Source: Cucumis sativus
Lineage: Eukaryota; Streptophyta; Magnoliopsida; Cucurbitales; Cucurbitaceae
Length of the DNA stretch: 64,000 nt
Reading direction: 5' to 3'
Assembly (NCBI RefSeq): GCF_000004075.3
Contig: NC_026655.2
Location: 16,663,489-16,727,488 of the forward strand
The notes under the pieces are model-generated. The model was not told the origin of the DNA and did not search any database. It saw only the letters and a program-made list of their open reading frames with translations. Of this stretch, positions 47,161-58,526 are shown one piece after another (position 1 is the first letter of the stretch; every line of letters starts with the position of its first letter). The position numbers and the translations under genes were made by a program.

Positions 47161-47601
47161 TTAGCACATTTATACGTGTACTTTCTTGATTTACTTATAT
47201 ACGTTCTGCTTCAAAACAAGTGCACGAAAGATTATGAAGATATTTTAAAATATATAATTCTTTTTTAAAAAAACATGACATGTAAAACGTTTCAAGTGTA
47301 ACACATATTCTTGACATGTAAAACATGTCAAGAAATCTAATATACTTGACGTTTATAAACTGTCAAGTATAATTCTACTTGACGCTTAAAATCTGTCAAA
47401 CAAAAGAACTCTTATTCTTGACACTGGATTACTTGACAAGTAAAAATCGTCAAGTAATCTCATATACTTGACGTTTTTTACCTATCAAGTAAACTAGTCT
47501 TACTTGACGCTTAAAAACAGTTAAGTATACCTTCTTTAGTCATGACATTGGATTACTTGACACTTTTAAAAGCGTCAAGTAAAGCCAGTTTTGTAGTAGT
47601 G
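47161..47601 (-). mobile_element. CACTA-family terminus (family B), right-facing end
   Basis: Read on the minus strand from 47601, the sequence starts CACTACTACAAAACTGG and continues with the same TTGACG/CGTCAAG subterminal motifs and inner segment as 9482-10010. It therefore represents the same end of the same family in opposite orientation. The three bases outside this end are tta and those outside the left end are ggt, so they do not form a target duplication. Confidence 0.8.
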
Positions 47602-49749
47602 TTAAAATAAATAAAAGTTAATTTTGTATGATTGTCACAATATATTTATAAACCACATAAATATTTGTAACTTGCTACCACTTACAAGCTACCTATACTA
47701 TATTTGGTTGAATCTTATCTCCATAGATTTTTATGTTTAGTACCAAAACATTTAAATTTGTCTTTTTTATCTCTAAATTTTTACTAGTTTAAGTCTTCAC
47801 GACATTTTAATTTTATGTTTAATAGATACATGATCTTTATTTTAAAAAAATTATATGTTGAATAGGTCAAAGGGACATTCAGTGCCAAATTGAACAAAAT
47901 TAGGAATGTATTAAACACAAAATTGAAAGTTTAAATTTTAAAAATACGCCTTTTAAGGTTTAACAACTTACCACACAAAAATTTGAAAATTTAAGAATAT
48001 ATATTGACACTCTTTAAGACTGGATGAAACCTATTAAACATTTGAAAAATAAAGGTAAAGTAAAATTTCCACTAATATATAATTTATAATACATTATTTT
48101 GTAGTTGTTTTAGTTTAAAGAAAAATGAAATTGAGTCGTTCTCACAAAATATTATACTTTTTACTATGGGTGTAAATGGGTTGGACGACATTCCCAACCC
48201 AACCCATATTTTTGGGTTGGTTGGATTGACTTGTATTTCCAACCTAACCCTTAAAATATGAATTCAATGTTTGTAAAGTTTAAAATAGTTGTACTTGCAA
48301 TATTGATCATAAATACATACATCCAAAAATTCAAACATCTATAAATTCAAAGTTTTAAACAATATTCATAAATATTAAATAAATAATATATATATTATTA
48401 TTATTAATTCAGATTGGGTTGGGTTGAACCCAACTTTTCAATATCCAAACTCCTCAAAATCCTTCTTCTCTGCTTGCTTAATCTTTGTATGAACGATGGT
48501 ACTCTATCACACCCCAACCCACAAGACAACCAAAACGTAAAAAGTAGAGCAGATAGGATGCGAATTAGCTTAAACTTTGCAATTGATCTTTTCACTAAGC
48601 TTACTCTCAACTCCTTATAAACTATCAACAAAACTCAAGACGCAACAGTAGTCAATCTTAAACACCAAAAATGATCAATAACATAACTAAAACGTACATT
48701 TCATTAATAACAAGCGTTTGGTAAGATTATACAATTACAACCTCTCGAAAGAAAAACACTCATAGAACTTTGAAAGAAAAGCACTCATCACACTTCACCA
48801 AAGATCCTCCTCTTCCTTTTCTTTTCACGGAGCTTTCTCGCAAAACAAACCGTATCACTTAACACTTGATTTTTCTTTTTCTTGTCAAAGCAAAACAGCA
48901 GCATTTTAGCCTTTTGTTTTAATAAAATCTTTTATACTTACTTAATGACCAAGTCCTCTTACTTATAGAGCCCTTAAACCAACTTAGTCATGCATCAACC
49001 CTTCTCAGTTTGTCAACTTCTGCTTAAAACTTTACTCGTGTAAATTTAATATTTAACCTAGTCATGCTTAAATCATTCATCTTACACGTTAACCCATGTC
49101 AAATTAGATTTGATATTTTCTTTGTAGACCTTTCTTCTTGCCTAACTTCATACTGCGAATAACTTCAACCACTTAACAATTCTCGTGAATAACCTTATCA
49201 TGTGGTTACATTTTTACTCCAAGAAATCTTCCTTGCAAACTAACCAACTTTTACTTGCATATAACTCTTATCGGAAACTTAAACTTCAAGGCGTCCTCGC
49301 AAACTTCTTCTCCATGAAACACTTGGTTCTTCTCGCAAAGACTACCCAAAACACCGTCTAACACTTAGTAAAAAATTTTCACTTGTTAACCTACGCGAAA
49401 AATCTTTCTCTTGAGAGCGTTTAGACTTATAGATGCTACCGCAAATCCTTCTTTTCTCAAAATTTTCTCGCGAATTAACTCTTAAATCACAAAACTTATA
49501 CTTAACCATACAAGGTTTTTTGCTTAATCCTTTACGCAGATCAACTTCTTAATACTTAGCCGAATTTTACTTCTTAACGCTAAGTCTTATTTCAAAATGC
49601 CTACTCTATTCTAAAACACAAAATTTCAAAACGATCTTAACCAGATTTTAAATTCTTATACTCAAATTAGAATGAGGCCTTACATACTCTCTCTTTTTTT
49701 TTTTTTTCTGTTTAATATTCGGTGTGAATTTATGTATTTGTGATGTAAA
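47602..49749. other. Gene-free DNA with a MITE fragment and LTR-like sequence
   Basis: A hAT-like MITE start, tatgggtgtaaatgggttgg, lies at 48165, followed by cccaacccaacccatatt and an AT-rich middle up to gattgggttgggttgaaccc at about 48412. From 48480 to 49680 the sequence is C-rich on this strand, without reading frames, and looks like a long decayed LTR. I cannot name the family. Confidence 0.4.
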
Positions 49750-49772
49750 TTATTCGCCTGAAGAGCAAGTAG

Positions 49773-51308
49773 GTGTATCCTTTGGCCGAGGCTCAAATTA
49801 TAATAACCATTATTGATCTTGTTCAACAAGCTACTAACTACGAGCAAATCAAGAAGAGCGTCAATGAAGGTTTGACTAAAGACACATTCTAGAGTTTCAC
49901 AATACATGACTTGTTTCTATTTTGTATGTTATGTGGAATGATTCTTTATTTTGTGTGATTTTTCAGCAACCAAGATGCTTAACAGAGGTATATCTGAGTT
50001 TGTCGTAATGGTTGCGGATATGAAGCCTCTTGAAATCCTCCTATATCTTCCTCTGCTAGCTGAGGATAAGGTATAGTCTAAATCCTCAACAGAAGATTTT
50101 TTTTCCGTTCCGTTTGGTATCTTTATGTTTTTTCTGCTTGATGTGTTATCTAGGTTTTGAGGGTACATGTACCAAGATAATTGTGTGAAAATATAATTGA
50201 TACCCTTGTTAATGATCTGCGAAAGCAGTTGTACCTAAATCAAATTTGAGAAGTTAACTGGTCGGTTGTTGTTATCTGTCAACAAATCTGTTTACCGATC
50301 TTTTTACATTTTTCTTACCTTTCCTTAATAAGATCAAAGATTTTTATTTATATTTCTTCCTTTAAATGACTAAACTAAATATTATATGGAGAGAAGTGGG
50401 TAACTGCATGGAGTTTTACCTTCTCTGAAATTTCTACATATTTTAGAGAAGTTGCACTTGGTTTTCAGTAGTTTGAATCTACTGTTGTCTGTTTCTGTCA
50501 TGGTGTCGATCAGTAGTTCAACTAACTCCTTCAACTGTGATCTCCAACCCTCCTCTAGTCTCTCTAATTGACATACCCCAATAAACTGCTCTCAAACTTT
50601 ATATATCTTTTAAAGCATCTTAGTGGTGCTTATTTATTGGCAGCTTTTTCATTCTCTCTCTCTATGTCCGCACGTGTGTATGTAATATTGGTAAGGATTT
50701 CAATAATTGAAACCTTCAAAAGCCAAAGATCAATCCCCCATTATAGCTGACAACCCCTCCAATTTGTGTTGATTACAAAAGGGGATTATGATATAAAAAT
50801 GTATCAACAGATATTGTCTATTTTTTCCTATTGCATGGTTTTCTTGGCATACTATTTTCAATTATATTAATACATCATGAATTGGGATTAGAAAACTTTA
50901 GTTGGAAGCAGTTGGCCTTTCTGCTGATTGGTATTTTATCCGGTCATGGTTTGTTGCCAGGACCAACCTTACTTGAACAAGATCTATTTTATAGGTTCTA
51001 CAATTGTGTCCATCAGTTCTGAAGTTTTTGATTTCTTAACATTGCTTCAATATACTACTTTTAGTATGAAAACAGGACTGTGTCAAAATTAGGTTGTTGG
51101 ATGTTTCTATTCTAAATTTTGATGTCTACTTCGTAGTAATAATGCAAACAATGTTCTATTTGATTTTAGAGAATGTGCCCTATATGTTCATCTCATCTAA
51201 GCAAGCACTCGACCGAGCCTGCGGAGTTACAGACCTATTATAGCTTGTTCTGTGACAACAAACGAAGGAAGCCAATTGAAGTCGTCGCAAATACACAGCA
51301 ACTGAAAG
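49773..51308 (+). pseudogene. Broken intron-containing copy of SNU13/NHP2L1 (15.5K, L7Ae family)
   Basis: Three exon remnants match the highly conserved SNU13 protein: 49773-49869 (VYPLAEAQIIITIIDLVQQA, then TNYEQIKKSVNE), 49967-50070 ([20 protein letters not shown], then [15 protein letters not shown]) and 51172-51308 (NVPYMFISSKQALDRACGVT). The splice junctions still use GT-AG and keep the frame between the exons, so the copy came from genomic DNA, not from a retrotransposed mRNA. It is dead: a TAG sits just before VYPL, one base is lost after GVT (acagacc where acaagacc is expected), and extra bases follow near aagtcgtcgcaa. The true gene binds the U4 snRNA and box C/D snoRNA kink-turn. 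A weak fourth exon may exist near 51440. A functional parent copy must exist elsewhere. Confidence 0.9.
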
Positions 51309-52942
51309 GTAATTGTGTTAGTATTGATTGACACTAGTAAATTTCCCTTTTCTTTTCTAAATGACCCTCCTTATAATATGTTATTGCTATTCTATTTTGA
51401 TATTTATTTGGGATGCGATTGAGAAGCTTTTCATTTGAAGATGTAGGGAATTGTGATTTGAGTATGATGGGCTTCTTGGTTCAAAGTGGTTTGCTCCCTT
51501 AGAGGCTCTGATGTGAGTTGTGCAAGTAGAGGAATATGTGTAACAAACATTACAATTTTATTTTTCAAGAGATACCATATATTGATTTAAAAAATGATAA
51601 CATGATCCTTCATTCTGTTTGCCATATCTTGATGTTAGCCATCTTGTTTCTTTCAGCAAAATTTGGTTAGATATTTGACATTAAGTTTTTCTAAGGCTAT
51701 ACTTTCAATAGAGTTTAAATTTAGGTAGAGGGGACAAATTATTTGAAATATTTACACTTGAAATCAACTATAGTGGGTTTGTTATTTATTAGTTTATTTG
51801 TTATTATTCTTAAAAAACTAATTTTCAAGGCTAGTTTATTGTTTTTTTTTTTAAAAAAAAGCCTTTTGTTTTTTAACTAATAGCATTTTTATTTTCAATT
51901 TTAAAAACAGTCATTTTTTTCTATTATCATATAACAAAATTATAGTAAATATTAATTTTGAGAAAGTAAATTTAAGATGGATTTGTTGGGAGTATGAGGA
52001 TTAAATTGGAGAAGTGTAACTAAAATTAAACAAATTTCATATTATAGAGAATAAAGTGGTATTTTTTAGTTCCTGAAGTGTTGCGAACACTGAATACGAG
52101 ATTAGATCACTTTTATTTGAGTGTGATGATTTAACAATTGTTTGTGAAATGTGTTCGATAATAATTTTTGTCGCACTCTCTCTAGGATCACTTACTCTTG
52201 ATCCAAGAGACGACGTGAAGCCAATTAATACTCTCTCTTACCTCAACAATACTTGTGGATCCTAACTACTTAATCCTATTCAAAATTCAACGAAAGAACT
52301 CATTTTGATTTTAAGGAAAGTCAAGTGCAACTCATCTTATTACAATCTTATATAAAACATATTACTTACAAAGTTTTGATTTGTCTAGACCCTTTATACA
52401 ATCCTCTACCTACAACAATATTATAAATTATAACAATGTTGCAACTACTTCTAAAAGACTGATTGGCATGGTAGCGATAAGCTCAGCTTAGGGCAACATG
52501 ATCCTTACTTGAAAAGTGAGAAAACATTTTGAAAGAATGAGCTGAAAATGCTCAGTAGATAATATTTTTAAAACATAATTTTCAATTAGTTATGATCAAT
52601 GTTTTAGCTTTAAACATAGAAATCATTGAAAACATAGTCAGTAGAACTTCACAAACTTTTCATAAGATTCCTCACCACATCCATAAATAACTTAAGCTAT
52701 TGATCAATTTCCTACTATATATCCATAACATACCATAGGTCATTTTGAAATGAACCTTTCCCACATAGGCACTAAGTCTTTCACTGATGTAATCGTCTTA
52801 GACCCCTCTAAAAAGCCTTCATATCAGTAATTGGGAATTATATATGCACATTCAAAGGTAATTTGTATAGTATTAGCATAGCACCATGAGAACATTCATA
52901 TTCAACTTGCATAACTTGAAACTCAAATTAGAAATCATAAAC
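51309..52942. other. Gene-free intergenic DNA with LTR-like tracts
   Basis: No gene is seen. Around 52080-52620 the sequence has the texture of a decayed LTR (ggatcacttactcttgatcc, gaatgagctgaaaatgctca), but no matching partner was found by eye. Confidence 0.45.
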
Positions 52943-53297
52943 TAGGGGTGTAGGAATAACCCGAATAACCTGACAAACTGGACTTCCCAACCCATATTAT
53001 AAGTGTTAGGTTGGGTTAAATTTTTTTTTTTATTCGGGTTGATAAATTCAGTACAATCCAACCCAACCCGAATTAATGATATATATTTATATTTATATTA
53101 TATATATTTTATTATTAATTGAAGAAATTGGGGTAAAAGAAAAAGTTGGTTGATACTTAGGGGTGGCAACTTAACAACCCAATCAAACCCAGGTTGGGTT
53201 GGAAATATTATTTGGGTTGCTAACCCAACCAAAATGAAAATATAGGTCGAGTTGGGAATGTCCTCTAACCCAACCCAACCCAATCTATTTACCCCTA
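52943..53297. mobile_element. hAT-like MITE(s), GGTTGGGTTGG family
   Basis: The stretch starts taggggtgtaggaataaccc at 52943 and ends tttacccctatcc at 53297, so the ends form an inverted TAGGGGT/ACCCCTA pair. The interior repeats gggttgggtt and ccaacccaacccg. A second start (taggggtggcaactt) at 53158 suggests two abutting or nested copies. Similar pieces lie at 7590-7668 and 48165. It contains no protein gene and would need a transposase in trans. Confidence 0.7.
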
Positions 53298-54495
53298 TCC
53301 TAAACATTTAAGTAAATAATTTAATGCAATGTCTCACACAAACTATTGCTTGATGTTTTCTTCCTTGGCTTGAAACATTCACCAAATTTCATTTTTTATG
53401 AAAATACTCCATTTAATTCTTAGTAATTAGAAACTATCCAAACTTCAAGCAAAAATTGCTAAAACATCCAAAAATGCCTAAAATGTATGGTTGATGCACA
53501 TACATGGGCGCAGACTTGATGCACTTGTGCAATGGCCATGGGCCGCTTGCTAACCTTGCATATTGTACGCCTTGTGCGTGCAACACACTGTGATATCACG
53601 CACATGAAGCCGTGTGCATGGCGCAACACACACATGGCACGTCTCTCACCAACACCCTCTGTGTGCAATCCCACCCTGATGCTCAGCCACTTAGTGTATT
53701 GTCCAGAAACTAGGTGTTTTAGCCAGAAACATAACTCGACTTTGGAGCTTAATAACTTAAAACTAGAACTCTGATTAAGAAACTTTTTTCTAAAAACTTG
53801 CTTAGAAATATGTTAACTAGCTTATCTCAAAATTTCAGCATCTATTTCAAGAGATGTGTTATGTAGCTCTTAAAAAATGTACACTATCTAATTGACTCGC
53901 AAGATGACCTTTCCCCCTTTCTTGACTCCTAACTCAACCTTCCTTGCCTCACTTTTCTGACAACCCTTCCCATAATACTAGACACAAATATGGAAATTTT
54001 GCAAGTGGAATGAAGCAAATGACACAGCTAGTTTGGTACCATTCCTTCTTTAAAGTTTCCTTGTTTAGAGAGGTCTTAGCAAGCGTTGGTGATGACATCT
54101 CCTACTCACACTTTCCACTCATACTTAACCAACACTTGACACCTTACCCACTTTACACCTCATACTAACCTCTTTATACATCCACCTCTTATAAATGAAA
54201 GGCCTTGTATGTTATACAATTCATGCTTATTACCAGCAAAATTTGTTTGTCTTGACATTGGCCTTCCTTGGTGACAACCCCTTTCTTGGTCAATCCTTCC
54301 TTCTTTTATTAGTTCAAGCTTTTCATAAGGCTCAAACCCTAACATAGTTATGATCGCACCTACTATGTCACTAGAAACATAACATTTTTTTTCCAACTTT
54401 TCCTTTTATGTTAAATCTTAAACTCAATCCAAATCATCTCTTTGAGTTTCTTAAAAGATTTGGAAATTCTTGGGATTTTAGAGTTTACAGTTTGA
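53298..54495. other. Gene-free intergenic DNA
   Basis: The stretch includes a locally GC-richer patch at 53500-53660 (tgcgcgtgcaacacactgtg-like words) that looks like old LTR sequence. No gene is supported. The 54160-54396 minus-strand open frame lacks any feature I recognise. Confidence 0.4.
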
Positions 54496-54504
54496 GTGTT
54501 TAAT

Positions 54505-54560
54505 GATTTAACAACTGGTTGTGAAACATGTTCAATAACAACTGGTTGTGAAACATGTTC
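54505..54560. repeat. Two tandem copies of a ~27-bp unit
   Basis: The unit aacaactggttgtgaaacat followed by gttcaat is present twice in direct succession at about 54510-54563. It is a small local duplication. Confidence 0.85.
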
Positions 54561-54602
54561 AATAACATATTTATAAATTATAAAATGAGTCGTAGTTACA
54601 CT

Positions 54603-54817
54603 AAATTTGAATATAAACTAAAACTAATATTAAGCCCCAATGTAGCTTCCAAAATAAAAAGTATAAATAAAAACCAAATTTGAATATAAACTAAAACTAA
54701 TATTAAGCCCCAATGTAGCTTCCAAAATAAAAAGTATAAATAAAAACCAAATTTGAATATAAACTAAAACTAATATTAAGCCCCAATGTAGCTTCCAAAA
54801 TAAAAAGTATAAATAAT
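54603..54817. repeat. Three near-identical tandem copies of a 73-bp unit
   Basis: The unit starts aaatttgaatataaactaaa and ends agtataaataaaaacc, with starts at 54603, 54676 and 54749. The copies appear identical over the bases I compared, the third being cut at about 54817. The high identity suggests a recent event. It lies about 170 bases upstream of the tRNA-Ser gene. Confidence 0.95.
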
Positions 54818-54989
54818 TTGGTTTTTTTAAAATTATTATACTAAAAAAACGATCAAACTAATCCCTCTTGAATGATTTTGATTTACACATAGCCCAGAAA
54901 TTGCAGAAATAATTGGGTTTTGCTGAACTTGCAAAAGTGAAACATATATTATTTTAATATTAATTACGTTCTAATTGTTGCACCATCAA

Positions 54990-55071
54990 GTGGGCGTGCC
55001 GGAGTGGTTATCGGGCATGACTAGAAATCATGTGGGCTTTGCCCGCGCAGGTTCGAATCCTGCCGCTCACG
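54990..55071 (+). tRNA. tRNA-Ser (anticodon AGA)
   Basis: The 82-base gene folds as a class II tRNA. The acceptor stem GTGGGCG pairs with CGCTCAC, with one G-T pair. The anticodon stem CATGA/TCATG holds the loop CTAGAAA, giving anticodon AGA (55023-55025), which reads UCU/UCC serine codons. A long variable arm (tgggctttgccc) is present, as expected for serine. The B box is GGTTCGAATCC at 55050-55060 and the A box lies in gtgccggagtggt. The discriminator base G73 is at 55071 and a T run begins at 55072, the pol III terminator. No intron, and CCA is not encoded, as usual in plants. It looks functional. Confidence 0.97.
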
Positions 55072-55076
55072 TTTTT
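55072..55076 (+). terminator. RNA polymerase III terminator of tRNA-Ser
   Basis: ttttt follows the discriminator base directly; further T runs at about 55080-55090 would act as back-up. Confidence 0.9.
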
Positions 55077-55223
55077 ATTCTTTTTGTTTTTATTATTTTT
55101 CAACAACCCTTTTTTTTTTAACTTTTTTTTCTAAAAAATGCATTTTCATTAAAATATTTATTCTAAAAACTCTTTCAAAGAAAAATAAACGGATGTTTGA
55201 TAACTTTTGTAATAGAGTAAAAC

Positions 55224-55226
<3 letters not shown>

Positions 55227-55263
<37 letters not shown>
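55227..55263. repeat. (TA)n microsatellite
   Basis: About 18 uninterrupted TA units. Confidence 0.95.
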
Positions 55264-55267
<4 letters not shown>

Positions 55268-56180
55268 GATCTCGATAGAAGTTCGACAACGATCATTGAG
55301 GATGTTGGTTTGAGGTGGTCGAAAATCGTTACTGTAAAATGATAATCAGATATTGGCGACAGTAGTCAATGAAAGTCAAATGATGACAGTCACAAAATAA
55401 TAGTTGTTGGCAGTTGGCCAATAATAATCATACAAAAACGATTGACAAAAGTTAACCGGTAATGGTTACCATAAAATAATTGACAAAAATAAGCCAACAA
55501 CCGTAAAAAAGAAAAAAAGACCAACAAAAGTTTGACTTACAATAGTTGACATAGATGATGATTGTTTGAAGGTTGATTGGTGAGAATAGTTGAAGGTGTT
55601 GGTCAGATTGTTTCCGACAAATTAGGGAGATTAACCATTAAAAACACTAAATTTATTTTTCTAAAAGTTGGTTTTAGGTGTTTATTCTAAACCACGTTAT
55701 TTTATAAATTCAATTTTTCAAAATTTATTTTTGGTAGTTACTAAGCACATAGTCTTTTCTCCAAAAACAACTTATTTTTTTAATTTAATCACTTGAAAAT
55801 GCAATCCAAAAACACTCATAATCTTCAAAATTGTAATTATTTTAATTCTATTTTTAGTTTAAAATTTTATGAATTTAATTTTAATAGTAATAAAAATAAT
55901 AATCAAATATTAGAGTTGTATTATTTGAAAATTGAGGAACTAAATTTGAGACAAAACTTTAGTTAAATGTGTAACCTTTTAAAACTTATACACCAAATCA
56001 AAGCTAAATCCAAAGCTCCTGTCCACATATTTTTCCCTAAAAAGAAACGTAAAAACGGTGCTTTTTTGTTATATAATTTTATCTACTTGACTCTTACTCT
56101 GATTGTTGAATGGTGTGTAAAGGGTCTGAAACAGAAACACCAAAGAAAAATATGACCGATAAATAAATTTCTCTCTTACA
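55264..56180. other. Gene-free DNA with a drifted degenerate repeat
   Basis: 55270-55620 contains words such as gttggtttgaggtggtcg, ttggcagttggcc and ggtaatggttaccat, reminiscent of 36060-36700. The rest is AT-rich. The last part is the 3' flank of the PPR gene. I see no gene. Confidence 0.5.
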
Positions 56181-58526
56181 TCATCCATCAAGTACAAATA
56201 AATCTGTCAGATTTAATTCACCGATAACACTAATATGGCACTCTCTCTCCCTATCTTTTAGAAACTTCATTTCTGCTCCCATATATTTTGCCATTCTAAA
56301 TATCTCTTCTGATTGTGGGTGAGATACATCTCCAGATGAAAAGCCATGCAAGTATAAATTAGAAGCACCAAAATTACCCACATCTACCCAACTGAATCCA
56401 ATCTCTTTCATCACTCCTCTTTCTCTCATTTCCTTCCTCACTTTAGCAACTTTTTCCCAATCTCCTTTCTGAGCATACAGATTCGACATCAACACATATG
56501 GTCCCGACTCCAATGGCTCCTTTTTCATCAAATCATTTGCTATTCTCTCCGCCATCTCCACATTCCCATGTGTCCTACATGCTCCAAGCAAGCTCTGTAA
56601 TGCAGATACTCCCGGCCCTCCTGGTATGCGTGCTAGAATTTCCTCGGCCTCTTCCAATCGCCCTGCACGCCCCAGCATATCAACCATACAGGAGTAGTGC
56701 TCTCCTTCTGGCTCAATCATATGATCTTTGATCATCATGTTGAAAAATTGACGACCCATGTCTACCATTCTATTCCTGCTACATGCTGTCAAGACAGATA
56801 GGAAGATAACTGCATCAGGCTTTATCCTTTCCTTTTCCATTTCTTCAAACAGTTTGATCACTGACTCATAGTCCCCGTGTTGTGCGTAACCCGAGATCAA
56901 CGCAGTCCAAGCGAATTGACTTTCTTTGGATGTTTCATTGAATACTCTTTGGGACTCTTGAATGCTCCCACGCTTTGCATACATGTCTAGGAGGGCACCT
57001 GAAATTATAGGGTCGACGTTTAATCCAACTTTAATCAAATGAGAATGACAACGTTGGCCATGCTTTAAAGATATGTCTTCGCCGGCACTGATTGCATTCA
57101 GGACACTCCCAAAGGTGTATTCGTTTGGCTTATATTCCATTATTGCATAAAGAAATGCCTCTAAAGCTTCTTGGCATAACGCATTTTGAGCATACCCAGA
57201 AATTAAGGCATTCCATGATATTATCTCTCTGTATGGAAGTTCGATGAACACTCTCGACGCATCTTGCATAAACTCAAATTTAGCATACATGGTGATTAAA
57301 CTATTGCCAACAGTTAATTCTGATACAAAGTCAGCTTTGATACACAATCCATGAACCATTAGTCCTTGTTCCACCATATTCCTTATTGTAATGGCATGAA
57401 GTAATCCAATAAATGTAACGTCATTCGGATATACTCCATCTAATCTCATCTTATTGAACAAAGAAACTGCACCTTCTTCATACAACGATATCATAGTCGT
57501 CCATGAAATCACATTGCGGTCATTGATTAACTCGAACACTGCCTTTGCATCTTCAATGATCTCACACTTGGAGTATGTCGAGATCAAAACATTACCGACA
57601 GAAGTATGAGTCTCATGTCCTGTTTTCACAGCTACACAATGGATCTGTTTTCCAAGCTCGAGGTTTCTTTCATGACCACAGACAGAAAGTGCTCCAGTAA
57701 TTGGTACATTGTCAAACTTCACTCCTTCTCTCACCATTTGAACGAACACCAAAATGGCTTGTAACCCATTATCTCCCTCTTGTGCATAACCAGTAATCAT
57801 TGCACTCCAGGACACTCGATCTCGGCTCGGCATTTCATCAAACACTTTTCTAGCATCTACAAGATGTTCCCATCTCGAGTACATTGTAACCAGAGCATTT
57901 CCAACAAAAACATCACCTTTGAATCCACATTTCAGGGCAAGAGTATGCAACTGCCAACCAAAAAGAAATTCTTCTCCATCTAAGCAAAAGGAAAGTGCGG
58001 TAGTATAAGTCACAGAATCAAACTTAACCCCATTTAAATTCATCCTCAGAGCAAAACTCAAAGCGTTCTCACTCTTCTCGAACCCGGAAAGAATCGTATT
58101 CCACGAAACAATATCTGGGTCATGTAAATTCTGGAAGACACTAAAAGCCCTCTCAAGCTGCCCAGATTTACAGTACATATTCATCAAAGAGTTAGAGACT
58201 GTAATATGGGAAACAAACCCAGAAGAAATAACAAATCCATGAATTTGTCTACCTAGTTTAGGAAACCCACAACAGGCCTTCAGAGCAAGAACCAAAGTGA
58301 ACTCATCGGCATTACCATCAAGACCCCATCGAAAATTGTTCTTAAAAAAGCGAAGGGATTGAAATGCTCCGTCTCTGGGCAAGTAATTGAGCAAAACGCG
58401 GTTGAAAGAGGCTGCATTTGGAGGAGGACTTTGATCAAACAGGTTGTGATCATGTCGAAAAGAGCGGAAGAAATTGAATGTTGGGAATCGTTGTTTGGAT
58501 TTGAAATTCAGATGGCGAGTAAGCAT
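56181..58526 (-). CDS. Pentatricopeptide repeat (PLS-class) protein, probably organellar
   Basis: This is a single open frame of 781 codons from the ATG at 58526 to TGA at 56183. The longer frame from 58559 uses TTG and is unlikely. A basic, Phe/Arg-rich N-terminus (LTRHLNFKSKQRFPTFNFFR) looks like a mitochondrial or chloroplast presequence. It is followed by more than a dozen PPR motifs with the PLS-class signature phrases (VSNSLMNMYCKSGQLERAFS, IVSWNTILSGF, VSWSAMITGYAQEG, IISWNALISGYAQN), then the E/E+ type region (GPYVLMSNLYAQKGDWEKVA, then VRKEMRERGV and SWVDVG). It lacks the C-terminal DYW domain. PLS/E proteins recognise organelle RNA and usually serve C-to-U editing with a separate deaminase. 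The closest relative I recall is Arabidopsis At4g32430. No lesion is seen. It is intron-free, as usual for this family. Confidence 0.93.
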   Translation of the reverse strand: MLTRHLNFKSKQRFPTFNFFRSFRHDHNLFDQSPPPNAASFNRVLLNYLPRDGAFQSLRFFKNNFRWGLDGNADEFTLVLALKACCGFPKLGRQIHGFVISSGFVSHITVSNSLMNMYCKSGQLERAFSVFQNLHDPDIVSWNTILSGFEKSENALSFALRMNLNGVKFDSVTYTTALSFCLDGEEFLFGWQLHTLALKCGFKGDVFVGNALVTMYSRWEHLVDARKVFDEMPSRDRVSWSAMITGYAQEGDNGLQAILVFVQMVREGVKFDNVPITGALSVCGHERNLELGKQIHCVAVKTGHETHTSVGNVLISTYSKCEIIEDAKAVFELINDRNVISWTTMISLYEEGAVSLFNKMRLDGVYPNDVTFIGLLHAITIRNMVEQGLMVHGLCIKADFVSELTVGNSLITMYAKFEFMQDASRVFIELPYREIISWNALISGYAQNALCQEALEAFLYAIMEYKPNEYTFGSVLNAISAGEDISLKHGQRCHSHLIKVGLNVDPIISGALLDMYAKRGSIQESQRVFNETSKESQFAWTALISGYAQHGDYESVIKLFEEMEKERIKPDAVIFLSVLTACSRNRMVDMGRQFFNMMIKDHMIEPEGEHYSCMVDMLGRAGRLEEAEEILARIPGGPGVSALQSLLGACRTHGNVEMAERIANDLMKKEPLESGPYVLMSNLYAQKGDWEKVAKVRKEMRERGVMKEIGFSWVDVGNFGASNLYLHGFSSGDVSHPQSEEIFRMAKYMGAEMKFLKDRERECHISVIGELNLTDLFVLDG

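Noticed and set aside
9482-47601. One intact 38-kb giant CACTA transposon
   Set aside because: Flanking triplets ggt and tta do not match, and the inner alignment indicates the same end twice; kept only as a finding about inverted ends.
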